DNA of 15,632 bases, taken from positions 1 through 15,632 of the forward strand of contig JBDIAR010000076.1 of NCBI GenBank assembly GCA_039812545.1, in the 5' to 3' direction. The notes under the pieces were generated by a model. It was not told the origin of the DNA. It did not search any database and worked only from the letters and a program-made list of their open reading frames with translations. Within the stretch, counting starts at the first letter, position 1, and the number at the start of each line of letters is the position of its first letter. A program made the translations under genes and the position numbers. Positions 1 to 6,915 of this stretch are shown one piece after another. The DNA comes from JBDIAR01 sp039812545 (lineage in GTDB: Bacteria > Actinomycetota > Actinomycetes > Actinomycetales > Dermatophilaceae).

Positions 1-71
1 GAGGAGATCCCGTCCGCTTCGGAAGACGCCAAGAGAGCGGATGCAAGCCTGTGACGTGCGGGTATGCGGTG

Positions 72-144
72 TGCCCCCGGGCAGATTCGAACTGCCGACA
101 CCCGCTTTAGGAGAGCGGTGCTCTATCCCCTGAGCTACGAGGGC
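72..144 (-). tRNA. tRNA-Arg (anticodon CCT)
   Basis: A complete 73-nt cloverleaf reads on the minus strand. The 7-bp acceptor stem pairs GCCCTCG with CGGGGGC (one G-T wobble). The D stem is GCTC/GAGC, the anticodon stem is CCGCT/AGCGG, and the T stem is GGCAG/CTGCC around TTCGAAT. The anticodon loop is CTCCTAA, giving anticodon CCT, which reads the rare arginine codon AGG. The discriminator base is A and is followed by CAC, so CCA is not encoded and must be added after transcription, as is usual in actinobacteria. It is transcribed away from the helicase gene that starts about 150 bp upstream of it. I see no duplicated tRNA 3' end nearby that would mark an att site. Confidence 0.97.
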
Positions 145-184
145 GGGGAGCGGCGGCCTACCGAAGCGGCCGGACGCACCGTCC

Positions 185-213
185 AGGGTAACGGCTGCGC
201 CAAGCCCGCCGAA
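185..213 (-). promoter_or_regulatory. possible tRNA-Arg promoter
   Basis: On the minus strand TACCCT (185-190) fits the actinobacterial -10 consensus TANNNT. A weak -35-like TTCGGC (208-213) lies 17 nt upstream of it. This would start transcription about 34 nt before the mature tRNA 5' end. It is the best candidate in the 150-bp divergent gap, but the -35 match is poor. Confidence 0.25.
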
Positions 214-284
214 CAGTCCACCCGAACCCGACCCGACGGCCCGCCCCTGCGCCGGACCTCGGCATACGGACGCCGGGTTTGGAT

Positions 285-290
285 TAGCCT
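285..290 (+). promoter_or_regulatory. -10 box of a leaderless promoter for the helicase gene
   Basis: TAGCCT matches TANNNT and ends 6 nt before the GTG at 297, so transcription would begin at or next to the start codon. There is no purine-rich Shine-Dalgarno sequence before that GTG, which supports a leaderless mRNA. A copy of the dispersed GGCATAC motif (261-267) sits where a -35 box would be. Confidence 0.5.
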
Positions 291-296
291 GCAACG

Positions 297-3200
297 GTGA
301 GTCAGAGCTCTGCGTCCGTACCCGTCGCCCCTCGTACCGAAGGCGACCCGCGCGCCGCAGTGGTGGCCGATGCGGTGCGTGCCTGGCGCACCAGCCTGGT
401 CGACCTGGGGGGCCGCAACACGCTGCTGTGGTACCGCGACCTGCCCAGCGGCACCCTCGACGTCACCCTCGCCCACCCCGGCGGCCAGTCCAAGCTGCTC
501 GTCGGCGTGCAGACCCGCCTGTCCGACCTGTTCCGCGAGCCGACAGCGCTGGCCGAGGCGCGCCGGCGGGCCCGCGTCATCCGCGCCAAGACTCTGGAAC
601 TGAAGGAGGAGCGCGGCATCGCGGCCGGCTTCCTCGCGGTCGGGATGGCCACCTGGCAGGTCCCCGGCGCGAGCCGTCCGCCGGCCGCCCCCGTCCTGTT
701 GCGGTCCTGCGTCCTGAAACCCACCGGCGCCGCGCACGACGATTTCATCCTCGATCTCGGCGCGGACCTGGAGTTCAACCCCGTCCTCGAGCACTACCTG
801 CGTTCCGAACAGGGCATCGAGATCGACGGCGACGCCCTGGCCGAACTCGCCACGGTGACCGGCAGATTCGACCCGGCGCCGGCATTCTCCGCGCTCACCT
901 CGCAATGCGCCCGGGTGCCGGGGTTCGCCATCGACCGCCGCTACGTCATCGGCACCTTCTCGTTCGCCAAGCTGCCGATGGTCGCCGACCTCGCCGGCCA
1001 GGAGCAGACCCTCGCCAACCACGACGTCGTCGCCGCGCTCGCCGGCGACCCGGGCGCGCTGGCCGCGATCCGCTCCCACCTGCCCGAACCCATCATCGAC
1101 CAGGACCCCGGCCGCGAATACCTCGTCCTGGACGCCGATTCCTCCCAGCAGGCCGCCATCGACGCCGTGCGGATGGGCGCGCATCTGGTCATCAAGGGCC
1201 CGCCCGGCACCGGCAAGTCCCAGACCATCGCCAATCTCGTGGCCTCCCTGGCCGCCGACGGCAAGCGGGTCCTCTTCGTGGCGGAGAAGCGCGCCGCCAT
1301 CGACGCCGTCCTCGACCGCCTCGACCGGATCGGTCTGGGCGGGCTCGTGCTCGACGCGTACGACGGCGCCACCAACCGTCGGGCCGTGGCGCAGGCGTTC
1401 GGGTCGCGTCTCGATGAACTCTCCGGTATGCCGACCGCTGCCTCCGACAGTGCCGTCCAACAGGTGCGCGACCGCCGCCGGACCCTGGTCGAGCACGCCA
1501 ACGCCGTCCACCGCGTCCGCGAACCCTGGGGGGTGAGCATCTACCAGGCCCAGGCGGCGATGACCCGGCTCGCCACCCGCGACCCGGCCCCCACCTCGCA
1601 CGTCCGCTTCCACGGCGACGTCCTGACCGGGCTCACCCGCTCGACCGTGGCCGAACTCGGCCGCCGCCTGCGCGACGCCGCCGAACTCGGCGCCTGGGCC
1701 ACCGACGGCGACGACCCCTGGTTCGGCGCCCGGATCACCGACTCCGACGAAGCCGCCCGCGCCATCGAGATCACCGGCACACTGAGCCGCGGCCGACTCG
1801 ACCAGCTCACCGGCCAACTCGGTGCCATCCTCGAAGAGTCCCGGCTGCCGGCGGCGGTCTGTGTCGAGGACTGGCGCCGATCGCTGGCCACGATGAACGG
1901 CGTCCACCACACCCTGGAAATCTTCCGCCCCGAGGTCTTCGACACCCCGCTCACCGAGGTCGTGGCGGCCACCGCGACCGGCGCCTGGCGGCGCGAAAAC
2001 GCTCTCAACATGGGCTTTTGGGCCCGGTTGCGCGCCAAGCGCCAGGCGAAGGCTCTGCTCCGTCCGGGCCCCCCGCCGGCCGACCTGCACGGTGCCCTCG
2101 TCGACGCCCAGCGCTTGCGCAGCCAATGGCAGGACCTGGCCGGCGCCGGCTCGCGCCCCGAACTCTCCCCGCGCCTCGACGAGGCCAATGCCGCCTTCGA
2201 CGCGCTCGCGACCGACCTCGACTGGCTCGACGAACGCGTCCGGGACACCCGGCGCGGCGGCGGACTGACCGGCATACGGCTCGGCGAATTGCAGCATCGG
2301 CTCGACCAATTCGCCTCTCGCCCGGACCGACTCGCCGTCCTGCCCACGGTCACCGGCGTCCTGGACGAGTTCCGCGCGGCGGGCCTGACCGAACTCCTCA
2401 CCGATCTGGCGGGCCGCTCCGTCCCTCCCGACGACGTCGAAGCCGAGGTTGAACACGCTTGGTGGGCATCGATCATCCAGGACGTCACGGTGCGCGACCC
2501 GGCATACGGGGCGCATGACGGTACGACGATGACCCGCGCCGCGGGCGAGTTCATCGCCGCCGACCGGAACCACCTCGCCGCGACCGTCGCCAGGGTTCAG
2601 GCGGCCTGTGCGGCGCAGACCCGGCGCGTCCTCGCCGACCACCCCGAGCAGGAGGCGCTCGTGCGCGCCGAGGCCGGCAAGGCTCGCCGGCACCGGCCGT
2701 TGCGCGACCTGCTGCCCCGCGCGGGCGCCGCGCTGACCGCGATCAAACCGTGCTGGGCGATGAGTCCACTGGTCGTCGCATCCGTGCTGCCTCCGGGGGA
2801 GTGGTTCGACGTCGTCGTGTTCGACGAGGCCTCGCAGATCCCGCCGGCGCAGGCCGTGTCGGCGATCTCGCGGGCGCGTCAGGTCGTCGTCGCCGGCGAC
2901 GAACGCCAACTTCCGCCCACCACGTTCTTCACCTCCGCCCTCGGCGACGAGGCCGAGAACACCGAGGTCCTGACCGAGGGTTTCGAGTCGATCCTCGACG
3001 TGCTCGCCGCCGCCCTCCCGGTGCGCCCGTTGACCTGGCACTACCGGTCCCGCGATGAACGACTCATCGCCTTCGCCAATCAGGCGATGTATGCCGGTGC
3101 TCTGGTCACCTTCCCCGGAACCGCCGCGGCCTCGGGGGTGAGTCTGGAACTCGTCGACGGATCGGCCCATGTCGGACCGGGCCACGACACCCCGATCGAG

Positions 3201-4226
3201 ACCACCGCGGCCGAGGTCGATCGCGTCGTCGACCTCGTCCTCGAACACGCCCGCACCCGCCCCGACGAATCCCTCGGGGTCATCGCCCTCGGCATCAAGC
3301 ACGCCGTCCGGATCGACGAGGCCCTCCACGCCGCCTTGGCCCAGCACCCGGAACTGCACGCGTTCTTCGACGAGGACCGGGCCGAACGCTTCTTCGTGAA
3401 GAACCTCGAACGCGTCCAGGGCGACGAACGCGACGCCATCATCTTGTCCATCGGGTTCGGCAAGACCCCGCACGGTCGGGTCCTGCACCGGTTCGGCCCG
3501 CTGAACCAGGACGGCGGCGACCGCCGGCTCAACGTCGCGATGACCCGCGCGCGCACCCGGATGACCGTCGTCTCGTGCCTGCAGGCGTCCGACCTCGACC
3601 CCGAACGACTCCGCTCGCGTGGCGCGGTGTTGCTGCGGGACTTCCTCTCGTATGCCGCTCAGGGCGGTTCGCGTGGCGCGTCGATCACCGTCCTGCCGCC
3701 GGGGTTCGGCGAGCGTGCCGGGGACGCCGGCGACGGGACCGAACCGGCTGCCGACGAGCCGGCGCTGCAAGAGCAGGACGACCTTTCGGCCGACGGCGAA
3801 GCTGCGGCGGAGTCGCCCGCGGTGGACTCGACTCCGGGCGAGCCGGCTGCGGACCAACCGACGCCGACCCAAGAGCAGGTACCGGTCGACCACGGCGGTG
3901 ACCCGCTCGTGCTGGACCTGGCTCGCCGGTTGCGCCGCGAGGGGTTGGTCGTGCACGAGAGGTACGGCGGCGCCAAACACCGGATCGACCTGGCCGTGGA
4001 GAGCCCGTACGACCAGGGCCAGGTGCTCGTGGCGGTCGAATCGGACGGGCCCGGGTACGCCGCGATCCCCGCCACGCGGGACCGCGACCGGCTGCGGGTC
4101 GAGCAACTGGAGCGGCTCGGCTGGCGACACGTGCGGGTCTGGAGCACCGACCTGTTCCGCGACCCGGCGCGCGAGGTGTCCCGCATCGTCGCCGCCGCCC
4201 GAGCCCGCACCGGGCGCCCCACGTGA
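297..4226 (+). CDS. DUF4011-type SF1 helicase with C-terminal Vsr/MTES_1575-like nuclease domain
   Basis: Seen: 1309 codons from GTG. The N-terminal part (about residues 20-50) holds the W-R-x-S-L-x-D-L-x-x-R-N-x-L-L pattern of DUF4011 proteins. Walker A GPPGTGKS is at 301-308 (K307), and Walker B VVVFDEASQ at 839-847 (D843, E844) is followed by a GDERQLPPT motif. H-Y-R-S at 915-918 and the LNVAMTRAR box at 1079-1087 are the C-terminal SF1 (UvrD/Upf1-like) motifs. About 500 residues separate Walker A and B. After an acidic, Pro/Glu-rich linker (about 1135-1205) comes a small restriction-type nuclease fold: RIDLAVE (D1231), VESDG (E1248, D1250), RDRDRLR, GW and RVWSTDLF. Known: large helicases with this layout occur in bacterial defence islands; the Hhe antiphage gene, as I remember it, has a DUF4011-helicase-Vsr layout. 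Inferred: a DNA-translocating, DNA-cutting cytoplasmic protein, possibly antiviral. Oddity: the His that usually follows the E-x-D-G nuclease motif (Y-H-S) is replaced (GYAAIP), so nuclease activity is not certain. Start chosen for the leaderless -10 box; a GTG at about 360 is an alternative. Confidence 0.88.
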   Translation: MSQSSASVPVAPRTEGDPRAAVVADAVRAWRTSLVDLGGRNTLLWYRDLPSGTLDVTLAHPGGQSKLLVGVQTRLSDLFREPTALAEARRRARVIRAKTLELKEERGIAAGFLAVGMATWQVPGASRPPAAPVLLRSCVLKPTGAAHDDFILDLGADLEFNPVLEHYLRSEQGIEIDGDALAELATVTGRFDPAPAFSALTSQCARVPGFAIDRRYVIGTFSFAKLPMVADLAGQEQTLANHDVVAALAGDPGALAAIRSHLPEPIIDQDPGREYLVLDADSSQQAAIDAVRMGAHLVIKGPPGTGKSQTIANLVASLAADGKRVLFVAEKRAAIDAVLDRLDRIGLGGLVLDAYDGATNRRAVAQAFGSRLDELSGMPTAASDSAVQQVRDRRRTLVEHANAVHRVREPWGVSIYQAQAAMTRLATRDPAPTSHVRFHGDVLTGLTRSTVAELGRRLRDAAELGAWATDGDDPWFGARITDSDEAARAIEITGTLSRGRLDQLTGQLGAILEESRLPAAVCVEDWRRSLATMNGVHHTLEIFRPEVFDTPLTEVVAATATGAWRRENALNMGFWARLRAKRQAKALLRPGPPPADLHGALVDAQRLRSQWQDLAGAGSRPELSPRLDEANAAFDALATDLDWLDERVRDTRRGGGLTGIRLGELQHRLDQFASRPDRLAVLPTVTGVLDEFRAAGLTELLTDLAGRSVPPDDVEAEVEHAWWASIIQDVTVRDPAYGAHDGTTMTRAAGEFIAADRNHLAATVARVQAACAAQTRRVLADHPEQEALVRAEAGKARRHRPLRDLLPRAGAALTAIKPCWAMSPLVVASVLPPGEWFDVVVFDEASQIPPAQAVSAISRARQVVVAGDERQLPPTTFFTSALGDEAENTEVLTEGFESILDVLAAALPVRPLTWHYRSRDERLIAFANQAMYAGALVTFPGTAAASGVSLELVDGSAHVGPGHDTPIETTAAEVDRVVDLVLEHARTRPDESLGVIALGIKHAVRIDEALHAALAQHPELHAFFDEDRAERFFVKNLERVQGDERDAIILSIGFGKTPHGRVLHRFGPLNQDGGDRRLNVAMTRARTRMTVVSCLQASDLDPERLRSRGAVLLRDFLSYAAQGGSRGASITVLPPGFGERAGDAGDGTEPAADEPALQEQDDLSADGEAAAESPAVDSTPGEPAADQPTPTQEQVPVDHGGDPLVLDLARRLRREGLVVHERYGGAKHRIDLAVESPYDQGQVLVAVESDGPGYAAIPATRDRDRLRVEQLERLGWRHVRVWSTDLFRDPAREVSRIVAAARARTGRPT

Positions 4227-4459
4227 CCGGACCCGACCACTCGGGGCGCCTCCCGGCATCCGCGGGCGGGCGCCGCAGGCGGCGACGGGCCGACTCCCCG
4301 GGGACGGGTCGGGCCGTGGGATTGGATTCGGCCGAACCGGGCTCCCGGGTCCGGTCAACCCCAAGCGAGAAGGACGGCTGGGGGGATTCTCCGGATGCGC
4401 AGGACGAACACGCTCGGGAGCGCTGGTTGAAAGAGCAGCGGCCGCCGCACTACGAATAG
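4223..4459 (+). CDS. small conserved-tail protein coupled to the helicase gene (unknown function)
   Basis: A 78-codon frame starts with GTG inside the helicase stop (GTGA, 4-nt overlap), the classic arrangement for translational coupling. The N-terminal third is Arg-rich (six Arg in a row at residues 17-22). The C-terminal third is charged and ends in ERWLKEQRPPHYE. From memory, small actinobacterial hypothetical proteins often end in a W-x-x-x-Q-R-P-P-H-(W/Y)-(E/D/G) tail, so this C-terminus looks selected rather than random. I know no function for it. An in-frame GTG at 4316 would give a 47-aa version that lacks the basic part; I cannot decide between the two starts. Alternative view: a chance frame in GC-rich DNA, less likely given the coupling and the tail. 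Confidence 0.6.
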   Translation: MTGPDHSGRLPASAGGRRRRRRADSPGTGRAVGLDSAEPGSRVRSTPSEKDGWGDSPDAQDEHARERWLKEQRPPHYE

Positions 4460-4551
4460 AAGCGGCTCCCCGACCGGACCGTCGTCACGTTCAACGGGGC
4501 GAATCGGCTATTTGGGGCATGGCGATCAAACCTGACGATAAGAAACCTGGG

Positions 4552-4601
4552 CTCGATAAGAATGGGCGGGAACCGGTCGGTTCCCGCCCATTCTTATCGA
4601 G
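4552..4601. terminator. bidirectional intrinsic terminator, 23-bp perfect stem
   Basis: Two 23-nt arms (4552-4574 and 4579-4601) pair perfectly around a GGTC loop. The GC-rich core (GGGCGGGAACC and its complement) is flanked by GATAAGAAT on the left and ATTCTTATC on the right. Each strand therefore has an A-rich run before and a T-rich run after the core hairpin. This is the expected form of a terminator shared by converging transcripts, here the helicase unit (ends 4459) and mscL (ends 4676). No other hairpin in the window is close to it in strength. Confidence 0.8.
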
Positions 4602-4616
4602 TTAGCGGCCCTTGTC

Positions 4617-4657
4617 GCGCGCGATCTCCCGGCCCCACCGTCTTGGCGGTCGCGCGC
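4617..4657 (-). terminator. possible mscL-proximal terminator hairpin
   Basis: GCGCGCGA (4617-4624) and TCGCGCGC (4650-4657) form an 8-bp perfect inverted repeat. The 25-nt loop can itself fold a short ACCG/CGGT hairpin. It lies 19 nt past the mscL stop in the direction of mscL transcription. It has no T-run, which is common for actinobacterial terminators but also weakens the call. Confidence 0.3.
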
Positions 4658-4675
4658 AGGCCGGCCGGCTGTGGA

Positions 4676-5071
4676 TCAGGGGCGACGCGCGAGCTGGTCG
4701 CGGATCTCCTTGAGGACCGTCAGCTCGTCCTCGGTGGACTCCGGCTCCTTGCCGGCGTTGCGGCGCTCGTTCCACTTGTTCATCGGCACGACGAAGATGA
4801 AGTAGACGACCGCGGCGGTCAACAGGAAGACGATGAGGGCGTTGACGATGCTGCCGAGGTCGATGAAGGTCTTGGTGTTGCCGGTCTCGCCGAGCTGGAT
4901 ACCGAAACCGTCACCGCCGACCTTGCCGCCGCCCATCCGGGCGAGGATCGGGTTGACAATATTGCTGACGAAGCCGTCGACGACCTTCGCGAATGCGCCA
5001 CCGATGACGACGGCGACGGCGAGGTCGATGACATTGCCCCGCATGATGAAGTCTTTGAAGCCTTTGAGCAT
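4676..5071 (-). CDS. mscL: large-conductance mechanosensitive channel MscL
   Basis: 131 codons, a usual length for MscL. Opening on membrane stretch, it lets solutes out of the cell during hypo-osmotic shock; it is a homopentamer in the cytoplasmic membrane. The N-terminus LKGFKDFIMRGNVIDLAVAV and the following VVIGGAFAKVV are the family signature: an amphipathic helix, then TM1 (about 14-40). TM2 (about 76-98) is ALIVFLLTAAVVYFIFVVP, and a charged C-terminal helix (E-D-E-L-x-x-L-x-E-I-R-D-x-L) follows. The start is fixed by AAGGGG about 5 nt before the ATG. It is the last gene of the minus-strand run but is separated from the SAF gene by 159 bp, and it probably has its own promoter. Confidence 0.98.
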   Translation of the reverse strand: MLKGFKDFIMRGNVIDLAVAVVIGGAFAKVVDGFVSNIVNPILARMGGGKVGGDGFGIQLGETGNTKTFIDLGSIVNALIVFLLTAAVVYFIFVVPMNKWNERRNAGKEPESTEDELTVLKEIRDQLARRP

Positions 5072-5132
5072 GGGTTCCCCTTCTGGTGAGGTGTGCCTTT
5101 ACCGGATCTGTTGATAGGCACAACGGCACGAC

Positions 5133-5147
5133 ACTGTACAGCGTATA
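5133..5147 (-). promoter_or_regulatory. candidate -10 region for mscL
   Basis: In this AT-richer patch the minus strand offers TACAGT (5133-5138, a good TANNNT) and, a few bases upstream, TATACG (5142-5147). Either would give a 5' leader of about 55-65 nt carrying the AAGGGG ribosome site. A TTCGAG lies 18 nt upstream of TACAGT as a weak -35. Confidence 0.35.
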
Positions 5148-5188
5148 AACCCTTGTCTCGAATCGGCGCGCGAGCGCGGTGATGAGAC

Positions 5189-5200
5189 TGTGATGTCACA
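5189..5200. promoter_or_regulatory. palindrome TGTGATGTCACA, possible operator
   Basis: A perfect 12-bp palindrome (TGTGA and TCACA arms, 2-bp centre) lies in the 159-bp gap between the SAF gene stop and mscL, about 45 bp upstream of the candidate mscL -10 box. The arms match those of a CRP/FNR site, but the usual 6-bp spacer is only 2 bp here, so a different dimeric regulator, or no function, is equally possible. Confidence 0.3.
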
Positions 5201-5230
5201 AGTTCGTAGACCGATCGGCCGGACACCGGA

Positions 5231-5980
5231 TCAACGGGCGGACGTGGGCACGATCGCCACCGTGAAACCGGCCGGACCGGTGACACCGTGGGCCGCGGAC
5301 GCGATCGCCGGCACGTCGCCGCTGCGAACGGCGAGAACCAGGTATGCCGACGACGACGTCGTCCCGGTCAAGGACTGCGAACCGGCCACCGCGGCGCCAT
5401 CTGCCGGAACGGTCTCCGCGTGGACCGCGAGCACCCGGGCCGACCGAGCCACGAGCTGACCGGTGCCGGCGGCCACGTCCACCGTGGCGCCGGCCCGCAA
5501 CAGTGTCGCCGATGGGCCGTCCAGCGGGACGGCGACCACCCGGTCCCCGGTGTCCACCCCCGCCAACACTGCCGGCCCCTCGATCCGAGCGGCGGTGAGC
5601 ACCTCGCCGCGCGACATCGCCGTGGTCGGCGCCCGTCCCACCACCTCGCCCACCGAGCGCACCGCGGTCGGTGGCAGGTATGCCGGCGGTCTGCGCTGAG
5701 TCACCAGATCCTGGGCGACCAGCGGCATACCGGCTGGGACATCGCGGGCCGCGACGACGACGGTGGGCCAGTCAGCGGCTGCGTCGTCCACCGGGCGCGT
5801 ACCGATCCAGCCGACGACCACCGCCAGGGCGAAGAGCACGAAGGCGAACCCGCGTCGGACCCGGCCGCGCCGAATGCCCCGCACCGGGGAACGCCTCGAC
5901 CTGTGCCAACGCCCCGGGAGGCTCCGCGCCCGCAGCCCCGGACGCGGCCGGCCGCCGGCCCGGCCCGATCGGGTGGTCAC
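5231..5980 (-). CDS. SAF-domain protein, CpaB/RcpC-like
   Basis: 249 aa from a GTG at 5980 that overlaps the MTA phosphorylase stop (GTGA). The first 43 residues are strongly basic. A single membrane segment follows (about 44-60), then a SAF domain (about 73-135: VVVAARDVPAGMPLVAQDLV ... VVGRAPTTAMSRGEVLTAARI). The C-terminal half contains DRVVAVPLDGPSATLLRAGATVDV, the pattern of the CpaB/RcpC family of Flp/Tad pilus assembly proteins. The basic N-terminus before the TM predicts that the SAF domain lies outside the membrane. No other pilus gene is present, so a role in Flp pili is not supported by context; many actinobacteria carry solitary SAF proteins of unknown role. The frame continues far upstream without a stop; the start was chosen for the overlap and because the upstream frame is covered by mtnP. 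Confidence 0.8.
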   Translation of the reverse strand: MTTRSGRAGGRPRPGLRARSLPGRWHRSRRSPVRGIRRGRVRRGFAFVLFALAVVVGWIGTRPVDDAAADWPTVVVAARDVPAGMPLVAQDLVTQRRPPAYLPPTAVRSVGEVVGRAPTTAMSRGEVLTAARIEGPAVLAGVDTGDRVVAVPLDGPSATLLRAGATVDVAAGTGQLVARSARVLAVHAETVPADGAAVAGSQSLTGTTSSSAYLVLAVRSGDVPAIASAAHGVTGPAGFTVAIVPTSAR

Positions 5981-6804
5981 GGCAACGCGAACGGCATCCG
6001 CTGGCCGTCCAGGGCTCGGCGACACGCGCACGGCGCCGTCTCGTCGTCCTGCGCCTCGGGCAACGCCGCGACGGCGCGGGCGACGAGGCCCTTCAGCCGG
6101 CCGATATGGGCCGTGAACACCTCGAGCACGGCGGCGTGGTCCACGGCATCCGCCGCGTCGACCCCGGCGTCGGCGTCGGTCACCAGGGCGATCGTGGTGA
6201 AGCACAGCGCCAGTTCCCGAGCCAGCGCAGCCTCCGGCATGGCGGTCATGCCGACCAGGGTGCCCCCGATGGACGCGTGCCACCGGGACTCGGCGCGGCT
6301 GGAGAATCGAGGGCCGTTGATGACCACGAGGGTCCCGCCGGCGACCACCGGTTCGTCGCTCGCCCGGCCCGCCGCGACGACCGCCGCCCGCCCTCCGGCG
6401 CAGTACGGATCGGCGAAACCGACGTGGACCACCTGCTTGGCCTGGTCGTAGAAGGTGTGCTCCCGCCCCCACGTACGGTCGATGATCTGGTCGGGGACCA
6501 CGACGGTGCCCGGGCCGAGTTCCGCGCGCAACGCCCCCACGGCACATGGCGCCAGGATCTGGCGGACCCCAAGAGCGCGCAGCGCCCAGAGATTGGCCCG
6601 GTAGTTGACCCGATGCGGGGGCAGCCGATGTTTTCGCCCGTGCCGGGGCAGGAACGCGACGGCCCGCTCATCGACGAAGCCCACCATCGGGGCTTCGCTC
6701 GGCGAACCGTACGGCGTGTCCACCACGACCGGCGTCGCCTCGTCGAGGAAGTCGTAGAAACCGGAGCCGCCGATGATCGCGATCTCCGGGCGTGGCGTGG
6801 TCAT
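5977..6804 (-). CDS. mtnP: S-methyl-5'-thioadenosine phosphorylase
   Basis: 275 aa. It is predicted to cleave 5'-methylthioadenosine with phosphate to adenine and 5-methylthioribose-1-phosphate, recycling the by-product of polyamine and related synthesis. The purine nucleoside phosphorylase fold is clear: GGSG at 12-15 (phosphate site), RHG at 54-56, HRVNYRAN at 64-71, GPRFSSRAESR at 164-174, and GMTAMPEA at 185-192. Two aspartates in VTDADAG (D210, D212) align with the pair that hydrogen-bonds the adenine amino group in known MTA phosphorylases. This favours adenine over 6-oxopurine substrates, though some actinobacterial relatives are annotated as 6-oxopurine phosphorylases. The C-terminus has an extra tail (C-A-C-R-R-A-L-D-G). 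It is first in a two-gene unit with the SAF gene and has a leaderless-type promoter. Confidence 0.9.
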   Translation of the reverse strand: MTTPRPEIAIIGGSGFYDFLDEATPVVVDTPYGSPSEAPMVGFVDERAVAFLPRHGRKHRLPPHRVNYRANLWALRALGVRQILAPCAVGALRAELGPGTVVVPDQIIDRTWGREHTFYDQAKQVVHVGFADPYCAGGRAAVVAAGRASDEPVVAGGTLVVINGPRFSSRAESRWHASIGGTLVGMTAMPEAALARELALCFTTIALVTDADAGVDAADAVDHAAVLEVFTAHIGRLKGLVARAVAALPEAQDDETAPCACRRALDGQRMPFALP

Positions 6805-6810
6805 GGCGCG

Positions 6811-6816
6811 AATCTA
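6811..6816 (-). promoter_or_regulatory. -10 box of a leaderless promoter for mtnP
   Basis: Read on the minus strand, TAGATT ends exactly 6 nt (CGCGCC) before the ATG at 6804, and there is no Shine-Dalgarno sequence. A copy of the GGCATAC motif lies 14 nt further upstream (6831-6837). Confidence 0.6.
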
Positions 6817-6915
6817 GTCACTCGACGGGCGGCATACGGTCCTTGGCGCCAGGGGCTGTGCAGGGAGCGAAGCGCAACGTTCACGGCTGTGGACGGGTCG
6901 CCCCGAAGAGCACGG

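Noticed and set aside
1..71. Possible tRNA terminator or integration site left of the tRNA
   Set aside because: Only a 5-bp CCGCT/AGCGG inverted repeat is visible; no T-run and no copy of the tRNA 3' end elsewhere in the window.
135..4364. A 1409-codon open frame on the minus strand opposite the helicase
   Set aside because: It overlaps the tRNA and has no domain or family pattern; it is Arg/Gly/Asp-rich antisense of a GC-rich gene, whose sense strand has clear helicase motifs.
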